Source: Spodoptera frugiperda (Eukaryota > Arthropoda > Insecta > Lepidoptera > Noctuidae). From it: a stretch of DNA of 64,000 bases. The stretch lies in the NCBI RefSeq assembly GCF_023101765.2, contig NC_064216.1:3190501-3254500 (forward strand), in the 5' to 3' direction. A program made the translations under genes and the position numbers. Every line of letters starts with the position of its first letter. The stretch's first letter is position 1. This document shows positions 1 to 12,937 of the stretch, piece by piece. The notes under the pieces were generated by a model, which searched no databases, was not told the DNA's origin, and saw nothing but the letters and a program-made list of their open reading frames with translations.

Positions 1-817
1 CACCACGATGTACAACCGCCAAACATAAACTTTTCGGGTGATGATGATATGGTAGGTTTAAAAGTTTAAAACTGGCCTTCGAAATGAAATAAAATGGAAC
101 ATTTATGGCATATCTGCTAATTAAGAGATCATTTTCAGCTAAAATCGTGATGTTTTCTTTCTAATCCGGCTAAAGCCGGTGTAAACCAACGAACTGATGG
201 TGCTCAATAATCATCATTACTCAATTCTTCTCTGACAATTTTTCCCATCAATGTTAAATCAATTTGTTTTGTTCAATTGTTCCAAGTTTCCGTTCAAGAA
301 CCCACAGAAGAAATGCTTTGGAAATATTTTAGACTATTGTGGCGTTTTATCTGTGGCAAATCTTAAGATAAATAGTTATCCGTGCTTATTTCTTACACAG
401 AGGGCGCTGACATCGGTTATAGGCGACTAAAGTCCCTATGTCTAATAACTATAGTTCTCAACTGTCCAACTAGTCGCTTAGTAACATAATCATGTGCCCA
501 CCTCCTGCCAAAATATATCGGATAATTTCTTTTGTAGTCTACCAAAACGTTGTTTGAAAATGAATAAACAAGATAAGCCTATCATTATTAGTTCATGTAA
601 CTTGTTGCCATGCAAATTTCTCTATGCATTAATGTTTGATCCACTTATGTACGCAGGATTCCAAATAGATAAGATTGTACTGAGTGCTAAATTATAAGGC
701 GGGATCTAAAGGATTAGATGAAGCTGCCTCTAGTTAATAACTCCCTACCAAACAAACTCATCTAAACTATCTTAATTTATTAGCTTTTATAAGTATTTCA
801 ATATCCAGGTTTTTTTT
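1..817. other. no gene seen
   Basis: A+T-rich sequence with only short chance reading frames. I recognise no exon, RNA gene or clear repeat here. It may be intron of the Rim2-like carrier whose later exons begin at 7688, since the first part of that protein is not found in the window. Confidence 0.4.
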
Positions 818-1075
818 TTTTTGTGGTATAAGTCGGTGAACAAGCAGACGGATCACCTGATGGTAAACAATCGCCGCCGTCCATGAACACCCAAAACACC
901 AGAAGCGTAACAAGTACGTTGCTGGCCTTTTGGAGGATAGGAATTTAAGGGTTTTTAGGGAATCAGGGATTGGGAAGGGGAATAGGGCCTCCGGTAACTT
1001 CACTCACACAACGCAAGCGTTTTTTCACGTCGATCTTCAGTCGAGCCGGCCCATTCGTACCGAAGCATGGCTCTC
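818..1075 (+). repeat. dispersed lepidopteran repeat, family C
   Basis: Opens with a short T run and GTGGTATAAG, followed by a block about gaining and losing CCTGATGGTAA and CAATCGCCGCC, then GGAATTTAAGGG and CCTCCGGTAAC. The same block recurs in this window, mostly inverted, at about 21273-21490, 21885-22285, 23475-23650 and 59413-59560. It has no coding capacity. I class it as a short non-autonomous dispersed repeat; whether it is SINE- or MITE-like cannot be decided by eye. Confidence 0.6.
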
Positions 1076-1454
1076 CCACACTTGACGTAGATGAAAATAT
1101 TAGTCAGAAAGCTAGTTAAATAAAATACACAAATACTTCAAAAATTCAACTACATTCATGTTTTCCGAGAAACACACTTATCAAAGTCTTAAAGAATTTT
1201 ACATGATGCTTCTAATACAAACAAGCTTTGATTTTCCGCCGAATAATGCTCTTAAGCTCATAGGGATCAGTGATCACCCACGCACACATGTTGTGATTTC
1301 GACAACCACTCATACTACGTATATTGTTTTGACTTATCAATACTATTGCTTATAGCAATGTTTATCAGTTTTATCATTAAAGCTATCGGCGAGTTATGTA
1401 ATAAAAATATTTATACACATTAACAAAATGTGTATGTACATTTAATATTAAAAT

Positions 1455-1962
1455 CTCAGCAATAATACGGGTCCCTCTCGCGTCCGGCACTGATACAAGC
1501 CATGGTGCGGAGCGAGGGGGACTGGGATGCCGTCTCCTCCTTCTGCGAAGCAGTCATGCTTGCTAAGGAGGAGGCGGGGCGCGTGAGAGAACGAACCTCT
1601 TCACGCCCCAGCCGTCGCGAGAGACACTCCGGGCGTCGGGGATCGCGCGACGATCTCCGGCCACCGTAAGTGCGGGTCTGCGGACGATGAGCAAGGGTAG
1701 CTCGCCGCCCGACCAGAACCAGATCCGTGCGTGCGGCGCGTCGCGTTCTGCGCGCGCCTCAAAGAGCCATCAGACCACCACAGATGGGGCCCAGTAGGGC
1801 TGATGCCTAATCCGGAGCTGCGGACAACCTAGCGGGTTTACCGGGGCTCCGGCTCGACGGGCAGAAGTAGGAACGGAGTGGTTTTTAGTCAGTAAGAGTC
1901 TGACACTCCCTCTCGCCTCGCCCAAGGCGGGAGAAGTCATTGGATGATTTTCCACCTAAAAA
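1455..1962 (+). mobile_element. 5'-truncated R1-clade LINE, 3' end with poly-A tail
   Basis: The G+C-rich block encodes, from about 1480 to 1668, the last residues of a reverse-transcriptase ORF2 (key motif DWDAVSSFCEAV followed by AKEEAGRVRER and a stop). A non-coding 3' UTR follows with the marker GTGGTTTTTAGTCAGTAAGA, then a run of A and ATA repeats at 1960-1992. Three further copies of the UTR sit at 3367, 19810 and 44262, always on the + strand. The codon and base composition differ sharply from the surroundings. Family placement in the R1 clade rests on the C-terminal motif and is moderately secure. Confidence 0.7.
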
Positions 1963-2008
1963 AAAAAAAAAAAAATAATAATAATAATAATACGGGTCGG
2001 TAAAACAT

Positions 2009-2350
2009 ATCCCACCCAAAACATTAATGTGAAAGGATGCCAAGTTCGATAATATTGGAATGCTTCGCCTATAAAAGAAGTGAGATCTAAATAAGTACCA
2101 AGTTCCATACACAGACCTCAGTTAAAAATGATATAACAAGTTGGCAAGTTTTCACACACTTTGTTATAAACCTACTAAACGCAATGAGTCAAGTATATAA
2201 TTTTCTATTAAAACTTGCCAAGTTATATCATTTTTAACTGAGGTCTGTGTATGGAACTTGGTACTTATTTAGATCTCACTTCTTTTATAGGCGAAGCATT
2301 CCAATATTATCGAACTTGGCATCCTTTCACATTTATGTTTTGGGTGGGAT
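2009..2350. repeat. foldback element with 140-bp arms
   Basis: The left arm 2009-2152 and right arm 2210-2350 are near-perfect reverse complements, separated by a 57-nt loop. The visible differences are a three-base insertion (AAG near 2137-2139) and one or two substitutions. No open frame spans it. It directly follows the tail of the R1-type LINE. It may be a MITE or an inverted duplication; a transcript through it would fold into one long hairpin. Confidence 0.8.
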
Positions 2351-2419
2351 TTCATTTATTTTTGTAAGGTTTATTTTCTTTTTTTCTTATTTTACTTTAC
2401 TTTGACTAAATACAAACCT

Positions 2420-2905
2420 TCGTAACGAATTTTAGGTCGGTACGACCATTGGAAGATATAGATATTTTTTTTGTTTTAGTTCCTTAGGGGTATGAATTTA
2501 CACCTTCATTATTTTTAAAACCGACTCACACTTGGCAATTTTCAGATTTTTTCCTTTACCTTGACCTAAAGACCTACCTCCATGCCAAATTTCAAGTCAA
2601 TACGACTATTGGAAGTGGTCTAGGTTTTTGATGAGTGAGTGAGTCAGTCAGTGAGTGTATAGTAAAAATAGCGATTTTCTGACGTCAATATCTCAAGATC
2701 TACAATAGGTACATTAATGAAATTTTGTATTTTAGATAAGTAAGTAGATCTCGATTGATACTAGAAATTTCATATGCGTAGATAAAATAGATTTTGAGTT
2801 ATAGGTGGGTCGAACTTGGTCCGAAATGGTTCGTGTAATATAACCCACGGCCGGTGTGTCGGTTTTTTTGCTCGAACTTGGCGGACACACTGCCGTGTGT
2901 CTAGA
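2420..2905. repeat. probable dispersed repeat with GAGT microsatellite
   Basis: Contains a GTGAGTGAGTCAGTCAGTGAG stretch near 2634-2658 and repeated phrases such as TACGACCATTGGAAG and TACGACTATTGGAAG. The wording resembles a transposon-derived repeat common in moth genomes, but I cannot define its ends or class from this window. Confidence 0.35.
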
Positions 2906-3366
2906 TCTAGGGCCGTCCTGACTTAAAGTACGTATGTAAGTATCATTCCTTTTAAAACCGATTTATCTTTTCTTTTACTAGACTTCATATCGATAAACCA
3001 GTACAAGGCTGACCGATTGTCTGTCCACGTGCATCAATGACATTAATCGTAATAATCGATCATTCTGACCTAATCAATACACGATTGTTGATAAAGAGAA
3101 TACTGCGCAAGCGATTATTTAGGTACAAGTGATATTTCTAAGCGGAAGCATTTGGAACAATTGTAATCAAAACAGTTTTGAAACTTCGAATTGGGTCATC
3201 TTTGAATTCATCGTATCTCCTTATCTAAAGACCCCATATCGTTCTCGGTTGGTCCGCCTTTATTAGATATCGATGCCCCATGGTCTATATCAGTCCGAAA
3301 TGATAAGATTTCTATTATCGGTTGCCAGGATTGCACGTATTCATGGTCGGAAAATGACCTTCTATC

Positions 3367-3580
3367 GAAAAGGAACACTACCACAGATGGAATCCTGTAG
3401 ATCTGATGCCTGATCCGGAGCTGCGGACTACCTAGCGGGTGTACCGGGCCTCTGGCACGAAAAGCAGGAGTAGGAACGGGGTGGTTTTTAGTCAGTAAGA
3501 GTCTGACACGCCCTCCCGCCTCGCCCAAGACAGGAGAAGTCATTAAATTATTTTTCCTCCATAAAATATAAATAAAAAAA
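3367..3580 (+). mobile_element. R1-clade LINE 3' UTR fragment
   Basis: Matches the UTR of the copy at 1455-1962, including CCGGAGCTGCGGACTACCTA and the GTGGTTTTTAGTCAG marker, and ends in an A-rich tail near 3565-3580. It is severely 5' truncated with no coding part left. Confidence 0.7.
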
Positions 3581-3822
3581 GAACAAGAAACGATCATGAT
3601 AGCATTTCACTGTTTAACTGTTTAATAAACATGAATGGAGTACGGGCGAGTTTAAATTGGTTTGTTGCTGAAACTGTATGAGGTTTCCGTAATTTAACAG
3701 GTGTTTTGAGTGTGTTTAGTTGGTTCCAAAACATCGTACAATTGACTTACTGTGCCACACCTCATGTTTAATCTTTTAAAGCGGTGCGGTGTAGGCTCAC
3801 TAAACTGCTGACTTTTTTTAAC

Positions 3823-4203
3823 ATCTTTATATATATAATTCTTCTGTAAGTGTGTATGTCACTGAACTTCTCTTAAACGACTGGACCGATTTTGATGATT
3901 TTTTTTGTGTGTGTTCAAGGGGATCTGAGAATGGTTTAGATTCACAATTTTGTCCGCTGGACAATGCTTTTTCAATTAATTTTTAATTTATTAGTAGTTG
4001 TTGATTTTGGAATGTTTTACATTGGATTTCGACAGACGGCGCTACCATCGCAGTGTCAAATATTAATGACGTTAGATATTGTCATAACATTTGAATAATA
4101 TTTTTTATCAAAATGGCCCAGAATGTTTTAGCTTATTAAAAAAAGTTTAAAATTTTCAAATCAAAGACGTGTAGACAGGACAACGTCTGTCGGGTCCGCT
4201 AGT
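3823..4203 (+). mobile_element. Lep1-like non-autonomous Helitron
   Basis: Begins around the TATATATATAA stretch, contains the phrase GACTGGACCGATTTTGATGA typical of this family, and ends GTCGGGTCCGCTAGT. Helitron 3' ends finish in CTAG/T, which fits. No coding sequence. The 5' boundary is approximate. Confidence 0.6.
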
Positions 4204-7200
4204 ATTATTATAAAATTTTTAACGCTTTCCAAATCGAAACATAGCAGGATCTATTCGTGTATAGCAGCAAACCCTACAACTTCTTATGTACCCTATGTAT
4301 CACAAATAAATACTTTGACTTTGACTTGTGATACATTTAATTTGTAGGTACTTCTGCGTACCTCTTAAGGGAACAATACACGTGATAGTATGCATACCTA
4401 TACCTACTGTACAGTAAAAAGTGCCAAGTTTGTGAATTTTATACATTGTTGAATCGTATTTGTAATTTGAGCTATGCAGCGTAGGTATTTAGATTTTGAT
4501 GAAGGAACCTACTTATGTAGGCACTTTTTGTTGAACATCCGATTACATAACAGACCCAATTAAAAGTAAAACTGTGCATATTTTATTTAATCAAAATCTA
4601 ATAAATATCAAAACAAAATCAGGTTTCTATAAATTTTTACCTAATTAGAGGGTAGCTTGTAGATTTCAATCTAGTAAGGTGACATGATAATAAATAATTT
4701 AATCAATTTCTTTAAAACGATTACAGCTATGGTATTTAAGATATTCAGCATTAGGTAAGTATTTAGTTTTATCTTAAAACGATAATGAGTACAAATTACT
4801 GCGCAGTTTACGTACAAATTTCATTTAGTTACATAATTAATTATGCATATATGTCTAATTATAGAACTTAATCAAAGAAATTGTTACAAACAATGTTATA
4901 ATCATTACGACGGTGTTGATAGTGCGGTATCTATATGTAATTGCAGGAAACATCAATGCAGAACACACATCTATCTAGTAATGTAAACAAAACTCAAGTA
5001 ATTTCAAAACAAACTAAATCACATAATGTAGCTACCTATTTAATGATGTATGGTTGTACTTATACGTTAATTTGCTCACTACGTTATACACACATACTTA
5101 ACCTCACGCCTGTTTGTAGGCTGAGACTATGGAACGCCAATTGCTACGATTCACAGTACATTGTTAAACACATTTTATAACAGACCCTATTGTTTATAAG
5201 TCGATAACAAACTAGATTAAAGTATAATAATGAATTCCAGAAAGAGCAGGATGTAAAATTTATTTTGGTCTTGATAAAAATGCTAATGTTTGTTAGTACA
5301 CATTTACTATAATTTTTAATGACGCATCACTATTTGTTAAACTCGTAAAGTAATCGAGCATAGCACGAATTAATGCATATTTTGTTGCTAATGTACACAA
5401 ACTGCGCAATTTACTATCAGTGTGTCGAATTTTTTTTCACTCGTTACTATTTTATAAACCGGTCCACGATACCTATTCATGTTATTTAATCGGTTATGAT
5501 ATTAGCATTGGTACTACAGAGAGATAACGTCTTTGAAAAAAATGTAACGCTGTAGTGAAGACGAATCTAATTAAAGGCACGCCTTTTCTCAGTGTTCTCT
5601 TTGGCAAAATTAAAAAAAATATGACGTAACTTCACCACGTTGTCCATTAGTGTGAAAAGCAGAATTCAAAACATCTTAAGCTGTGTCGTCACAAAGAAAT
5701 TAATCAGCTATAACAACATCGCTTTATCATTCATATCGTAGAGAAATTATTGAGCTAGTGACCTGCCATTGGCATTACTCCAACCAACCAGCAATACTTT
5801 TATCTTATGGCATTCGGTTGTAGGAAAGCCGTCTCGATTTACAAGACAAACCTTCGTGCCTAGCACTTATTAAATAACGAACAATTTTTATTATTTACAG
5901 CCATTTCATTTTCCCTGTATAAATGGATCCAAATAGCACGCGTCCACAAACGTAGGAATAGGTTACCATGCCACGCCAAATCGGTTTGTTCGCACAAAAT
6001 ATACCAAGGATGTTTATAAATAATATCCAAATATCCAAGTGCAGTGATTGATATTCAAGTTCGCTGTAAGATGATATATGTTTAGCTGAAAACAATACAG
6101 ATGCTAGAACGCCAAAGTCATAAAATGTGTTTTCAATAGCTACAGAGATCTGCAAGTATTCGAAAATAACCACTGAACTAGGCCAGACATTTTCTTGACG
6201 TTGCCTACTTGTATTTTCTTCCTGGGTAACAAATATGTACTGATGGTGTAAATATCTCGGCTCTCAGACAACAACATCTTGTTTTAATTGTATTTTATTG
6301 CCAGCTCAACTTGAGTTAACTAAGCAAGATTAATTTTGCGTGATATTGTTATGTTCGCGTTTTACGACGCAGTTCAATGTAAGATTAATAATGACCTTGT
6401 ACAATGTCATTATAGGAACATTCTGAAGCTAACGGCGCTCAAGGCTGTTCTAAATGTAGAATTATGCATAGCAAGTTGAATTGCAATAAACATTCATTGG
6501 CTTCGGCGTGCATACTTGGTGATGCACTTTCGCTTACGACTGTAGTAGATAGTCATATATTATGTTTCGTGGAATTACTTTGCCATATTTGGAAATTTTC
6601 TTGTTTTTGGCTTTCTTTGCTTATCTGACAAGTTAGATATAAACGTTAAGTAGGTAGTTGCCCAAACAAAAACAATTTATCCGGTCTTCTATTTAGAGTA
6701 CACGACAGTGCGTTGCAATCATTGAAACGGGTGGAAACGATAGCAACATCTCGTCTGGCCTGGATTGAATCAACTTCCAAGGCTTCTCATATGATTAGGT
6801 ACTGCGTTATTTTCCATAGTTTGATTGATATATGTAGGTACGTGTACATAGGCTAGGCACTCACACTCTTACACTGATTTTAGCACTCACCGTAATCATT
6901 TATCATAGTTCGTCTTCGTCAGAATTTAACACTTTAACGGTTTTATTTTTGAGAATAATAATCAGCTTCTAATACAGCCTCGACTCACAATGGAACATCT
7001 GACTTGCATATTAGTACTCTTTCAATGTTTGTCGTAAAAATTACAATGTCGCCGAAGTATGCTAAATGTATTGACAAGCAAAACAACTAGAACAGGATTA
7101 TTAAATAGTTGTAGGAGAATTCCTGCGCTATGTTAATACTGAAAATGAGAAATAAATATACTTGTATGAAATAAACAACTGGTGAGGCATGAATGGATTG

Positions 7201-7687
7201 ATTCATTACAATATTCCTGTCAGTCTTTATCTATAATCTGCTTAATATAATGATGTTGTTCTTAGATATAAAAACGGATTCGTCTATGATACGAAACTTT
7301 AATATTTTAACTCGGAAGCTGGCAGTATGGAAACATTTGGCCCTAACATTTGCCTAGGTCCCATTGTTTCCATCACTTGTGTAAAGCGCACAAAGATTTG
7401 CTTTATGTTTCTAGAATAGATAACAGTGTTATAACAAAATGTTGTGTTATTTCATGAACATACAAAAATATTTGCGCTAATCGAAGGTCATGTACATTCA
7501 ATGTCAGCTTATAGTTGGAATAATAGTCCTATACAGATGCTATGTACATAGTACTAGTTGATGTTGTTTGTCAAATTGTTTGCTCTCCCCTTGCTCTACC
7601 TGTGACTGCTAACATTACCCAGTTATCCCTGACCGCATGAGTGCTCGACACAAGCGATGGTTATAATAAATTGGCCATATAATACAG
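4204..7687. other. no gene seen; probable intron or upstream region
   Basis: About 3.5 kb of A+T-rich DNA. The longest open frames here (for example on the - strand at 5895-6173) show no recognisable domain or splice context. I see no first-repeat carrier exon (no PLEVVKTR-type motif), so this is most simply intron upstream of 7688. Confidence 0.4.
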
Positions 7688-10360
7688 GAGGCCAAATGGG
7701 GCTACAGACGTACGATGGGCGCGATGTTCGCATACAGCAAGCAAGCAGATCGTATGCTGATGTCGTACAATTGTCAGGTTCAGCAGTGTGCGAGGGCAGG
7801 ACACGCCAGGCCACCGTCCAGGATGAGCCTTATACAGTGCATCAGGTAAGACCGTCTCTATAGTATTTGTATCTCTCTTTGCACGTGTTTCGCATCAAGT
7901 CCATAAATGACATCTCGTGTTTTTCACAATCATGATGTATCTCTTCTGTTCATTTCCTTCCCACATATTCCGTTAGCGCGCCGCCTATTCTTGGACTTAT
8001 AAATTTGATTTCCGACACAACTACGTTTATAGTTGTGTGGTGTTCGCTGCTGTGTGTTATTTTATATGTATAGTGTCGTTTTGGCTTGTAGCCACTCCGT
8101 GACTGATTGGGGCTTCTACGCTGCTAAAGTGTACACCAAACACAACAGTTGTTGACCTTTCATTATACTGTTTACTTATTCAAATGCAAAGACCACGATA
8201 TATGAAATCTGAGTGGAAATTCACAATCCCACATTTCAATGAAATGGAATGAAGATATAAAAATTAATTTAGTGTACTTAATAATCAGACACCGACACAA
8301 AGAATAAGTCGAAACCGCTTCCAACTAGTGCGGTTATCAAGAGTATGTTAATAGATAACAAGTGTGATGCCCAAGTGTCACGAGAGCTGAACGTGGGCCG
8401 GATTCGCGATCGCGACCCCATTGGTGCGCTCAGTGTTTGCAGATTAGCGGGCAGCTGCCAATACCCGCTGATTGCTTATCGGTTTGCATTTTTTATTAGA
8501 CCACTATCTCGGATGTAGGAACAAGTAACGACTCCTTCGCAAAACACATTAATTTAAAGCTAGCTTTCTCGAGGTTAGGACTCGACCTCAACCGAACTCT
8601 GTATTTATAGTTTGTATGTTGACATTAAAATATTATCTCAATGGACGAGATATCCATTTACGTCACGAGCTAACTCAATAATTATCACCGACGTAAGTGC
8701 AAAGGTGATATACTGACAACAATTTGTTTTTGCAGACACATAGTCCAGACTGAGGGCCCTAGAGCATTGTTCAAAGGCCTAGGACCCAACATAGTTGGAG
8801 TGGCACCGTCTAGGGCCATATACTTCTGCACGTACTCGCAAGCCAAGGCGATATTGAATCAAAACATATCACCGGACACCCCGATCGTGCACCTATCCGC
8901 AGCTAGCGCTGCAGGTAATGAGCGTTACACGCTGTTTATGACTTATACTATTTACTCGAGTTTCTGTGTCATGAAATGCGCTCATTTATATTATGAGATA
9001 TGGAAATGGAGACTAAAATAAACATTATGTTATCATATTGTCTTTCTCTCCTAACCCTGCTATATTCATTGCTGTAATACACACGTCACCTCATCACGCA
9101 CCGGTTACAAAAAACAATATGTTGCAGGTTTTGTGTCTTGCACAATGACCAATCCGATTTGGTTTGTAAAGACGCGGCTGCAGTTGGACGGACAGAATGT
9201 CACAGCGTTGCAGTGTATTAAGAGGATATACGCAAAAACGGTACCGAACTTAACAATTATATCTCTAATCAACTAATAAAATGATGTAGCTTCACCGAAT
9301 TTTGAAGACATGTTATACTAAAAATACTGGTTTATTGCAGGGTATCAGGGGTTTCTACAAAGGTATAACAGCTTCGTATATGGGCATCAGTGAGACTGTA
9401 GTCCACTTCGTACTGTACGAGGGTGTGAAGGCGAGACTGATGGCAGCGAGGAGCGTGGACGGTGTGCCCAGCGACCAGCGCTCTCCTAGGGACTTCCTCG
9501 AGTTCATGGGGGCCGGAGCTTTCTCAAAGACAGTCGCTTCTTGCATTGCGTATCCACACGGTAAGTCGTTACACATGATAAGCCTTAAGAAACTAAGTAC
9601 TTACTATCTTAATACCATTTCAATGTAAAAAAAAAAGTAGATCTAAAGCAAATATCAAACAAGTGATACGCTAAGCAAATACACAGATTCAGTACTTGTA
9701 ACATTTTAATTAGCATCCATTATTAAAGGAGTTTTAAAGGACCATTAGTATGAATAGATTACAGTGATTATACACAAGAGGTCATTAACACAATGAATAT
9801 GTAAGCCAACCGATGTGTCACCTTATCTAGAATATTTTCCGTCTGCCTGATAGGGAAAGTTAATGAGCGTATACGAGAATCAACACTGCTTACTAGTTTT
9901 TTGGAAAAAATCCCTGTTATCTTGCCCCAAAGCAATAGACGTCCGTGATTTTCCATTAATTAATAATAGCAAGTAAATAAGATAAAGTTATCAACGAGAA
10001 GTGACAAGAATTTAGAACGATATTTTCTTCATAAGTTCGTTATGATTGCAGAGGTCGCAAGAACACGGCTCAGAGAGGAAGGTGACAAGTATCGCAAGTT
10101 CTGGCAAACGTTGCACACAGTACTGAAGGAGGAGGGATACCGAGGAGTGTATAGGTAAGCACTGCAATCTTATCAAAAGTCAACATATTCGCTAACTGTG
10201 CCAACTATTCTATTATTAATAACTTGTCTGTCGTTTCAGGGGCTTAGGCACACAATTAGTACGTCAGATACCAAACACGGCAATCATGATGTCAACATAC
10301 GAGGCAGTCGTGTACCTACTGACTACACATTTTAATAGTTCCTTCTATGAGAACACCTAG
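7688..10360 (+). CDS. mitochondrial pyrimidine-nucleotide carrier, Rim2/SLC25A33-36 type, 3' part
   Basis: Exons 7688-7845, 8736-8914, 9128-9240, 9341-9560, 10052-10154 and 10240-10360 join in phase to 297 codons plus TAG. The family exchanges pyrimidine (deoxy)nucleotides across the mitochondrial inner membrane. The carrier signature appears in repeat two as [14 protein letters not shown] and in repeat three as [15 protein letters not shown], with [18 protein letters not shown] before them and [10 protein letters not shown] near the end; all match insect Rim2 closely. The first of the three carrier repeats is missing, so the gene starts upstream of the window or in an exon I could not find. 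The first listed exon is the least certain: its 3' end (SLIQCIR) fits the family, but its start is set only by an AG at 7686-7687 downstream of an in-frame stop. Some AATAAA hexamers lie downstream, the best near 12180. Confidence 0.9.
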
Positions 10361-12179
10361 CTAACCACTTAAGAGTCGTTCATTATCTCCGAGCCGCCTT
10401 GAGCGCCAAAATAGTAGTTTCGTAGGCCGACGTTTAGACAAGGTTCTCGAATGTCCATTTAGCGAGACTGAGAGACATTGCATGGTTGTTGTGGCTGAGA
10501 AATTACGGAAGCTCTCCGGTACCCACAAGTCTCATTGTGGTACGACGAAGCGTAACACCATGTTCTCGAAATTGTAACAAGCTTAGGCATTACTTGGCAA
10601 GCAACAAAAAAATATTATTAAGAAAAGCAAATATTGCTTGAAAATAATCGAAATATCCATCCTTAGAAATTGGGCTACGTTTAATTGGCCAGTTATAAAC
10701 ATAAATAAATAAAATGTTGTGACAAAGTATGTGATGTAAGGGATTTATATAATGTACTTACAAGGTGATACTACTTATGTAGATAAGATACATTTCCTTC
10801 TGTTTTTGCACTTTGGACCCAAATAAAGTCTATACTTTCGATCTTATAGTTTTTAAATGGATCTTATTTGCTAAAGTATGTGTTAACCGCCTAATCATGC
10901 TATCAAATGCTAGCTTATAATACATAATTGGTGCAATTTTCCTGTTTTTGTCATTATTTAGTATTGTAGTATATTGTATGACGGAAATTATTCTTGTTGT
11001 TGAACTAATTTTAGATAAAAAGTAATTTTGCCAGTACATTATAAAATAATTGCACTTTCAAAATTAATATTACGATTACGAACAAAAATTTTGTATTTTC
11101 ACAAAATTAAAATATATTTTGGAAAAGATTTATGTATTCGGTTGATTATTATGGGTATGGAATGGACCCTACGATAGTGATTCGCATAGCAGCAATCTGA
11201 ATTAATTTAGTCATTAGTTTCTAGTCTCATTAAGTGCTTGAACCATGTAAATGCCTTAATCATTAATTTAGGATCAGTCATCAGATGATTACATTAAATA
11301 GTATGATAAGTTTTGCTGATTATATGCACAGATGTGAAGTAAATTGTGCCAACATAAGAGAAATATTGTTTTGGGAACTTTGGTTAGAATTATTAATTTT
11401 TTGATGTTTTTATTTTATGTTGTTGCTGTGTAAGTGTACTGTGTCAAACAGGCTTTTTACTATAGTAATCTAGTTCTTACAAATCCCACTGTTTTTATTG
11501 GACTAGTCAATTGTTATCCGATACTAGTTCCCTAAAGAATTCGTCCATTGTAAATGTTATTGAAAAATATTTGACTACACAAAGTTTGATGCACAAGTTT
11601 ATATTTTTACTGATAAATCTGTATTTCAGTCTCAGCACACAAATTAGTAAAACGTAAGCTGTGATATAGAGCTTGTAAATATTAGTTATGGAGAAATTAA
11701 ATATATAACTGTCCCACATTGTTCCAACTTGCAAATTTTGATTCTGGTGGTCTATTGATACTTGTGTTATTGTTATATTACTGCGGATCATGTTCACTGT
11801 TCATCTCAATTCAATTGAGTTTGTTTTAAACAGTTTTTCATAATTGACATATTGTTCTGTTCCATTTAATGGTTCCAATATAATAGCATGATACAATAAC
11901 GAAGTATGAATGGACCAGTATTTGAGAAATGTGTTAATTTTATATAGATTTTATTCTGTCTGGGAACACAAATGGCATAAAATGCTTTCAATCATATCTG
12001 TTATGATTGATACATGTTTGTTAAATATTATAATTATATTCAAGTTAAGAGTGACTTATAATTTAAGCATAATAAGGTTTCCAGACATAGGCAAGTAGAT
12101 CTTTGATGGTTATGTTAATTTAGAAAACACATTTGGACATTTGTCGGACTGAGTATAAAGTACTATTATTTGTTTAATG

Positions 12180-12185
12180 AATAAA
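12180..12185 (+). terminator. candidate poly(A) signal of the Rim2-like gene
   Basis: AATAAA, followed within about 30 nt by T-rich sequence (GTTGTTCTGTTTTTAT). Several closer hexamers exist, so use of this one is inferred. Confidence 0.3.
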
Positions 12186-12309
12186 ATATTTAAATAAATA
12201 TAATGTTGTTCTGTTTTTATTTATCCTTCCTTGTGTGTAAAAGGTTTACTTTTTTATTACAAATATTTTAGTGTCAAATAATGAAACAGCATATAAAAAA
12301 TTAAAAACC

Positions 12310-12315
12310 TTTATT
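12310..12315 (-). terminator. candidate poly(A) signal of GET1
   Basis: AATAAA on the - strand, 37 nt beyond the GET1 stop codon. Its position suggests a very short 3' UTR, converging on Rim2 transcripts. Confidence 0.45.
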
Positions 12316-12351
12316 ATAACAACAAAAATAAATACACCATAAATAAATTAA

Positions 12352-12937
12352 TTAAGAAATGACAGGTTTTAAGAGAGTTCTGATAGAAACATTTGTGATT
12401 AGCACCCAGACATGAGTGGAGATTGCATTGGGCATATCACTGGGGTACCTTAGCATAGTTGTTAGAGGAAAGAGATCTCCTTTCAAGGCCACGATGGGTT
12501 CCCGCCTGAACCATATAACCGACAGCAAGGTTGTGACACCTACACCAACCTGCAGGACCAACTGTACAGTACTTTTGACCGCCAAGTTCTTTCCAATACG
12601 CGTTTGCGAATCATCTTTCAATTGGCTCTCCAGCTTATTTATTTTCCGCTGCAGCTTGGAATAAGCGGCAAACTCATCTTTCATAGAGATTCCTTTTTGT
12701 TCCGCTTTAAGTTTTAGTATTTCTGACCATACTGAGCGCTCCTCATTCGATGGTCGAGCAAAACATGCTGCGATCTGTAAAAGAACAAAATCTCGTTAGT
12801 TATACACTACTTTTGCAAAATAAACATGAAGACAGATATTCAATACTTACTGGTTTCACCAATTGAGGTACTAAAACACTGAGTGTACACAATACAACGA
12901 AATATACCAAAAGTATTCCGTTTATAACCTCCAACAT
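12352..12937 (-). CDS. GET1/WRB, guided entry of tail-anchored proteins receptor subunit
   Basis: Two exons, 12851-12937 and 12352-12774, join at phase 0 to give 169 codons. GET1 (WRB in vertebrates) is the ER membrane protein that, with GET2/CAML, receives the GET3-bound tail-anchored protein. Visible parts: transmembrane helix one at residues 5-29 (LLVYFVVLCTLSVLVP), a cytosolic coiled coil at about 45-90 with the family phrase MKDEFAAYSKLQRKINKLES, helix two at about 97-119 and helix three at about 146-167. The human phrase is MDEFARYARLERKINK. The donor GTAAGT and acceptor TTACAG are clean. The first ATG of exon one is chosen because it opens directly on helix one. The gene diverges from GSTCD and converges on Rim2. 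Confidence 0.92.

Larger units (their letters stand above)
10361..12351. other. 3' UTRs and intergenic DNA between convergent genes
   Basis: A+T-rich, with short frames only. It probably carries the long 3' UTR of the Rim2-like gene, with AATAAA hexamers near 10700, 10823 and 12180, and the short 3' UTR of GET1 read on the other strand. Nothing else is recognisable. Confidence 0.5.

Noticed and set aside
5895..6173. - strand 92-codon hydrophobic frame
   Set aside because: A+T-rich chance translation, no family resemblance, no splice or promoter evidence.
7657..7863. + strand 68-codon frame with its own ATG
   Set aside because: It overlaps the carrier exon in a different frame; the frame ending in SLIQCIR matches the family and splices in phase.
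11507..11797. - strand 96-codon frame
   Set aside because: Low-complexity composition in the probable 3' UTR of the carrier gene; no domain.
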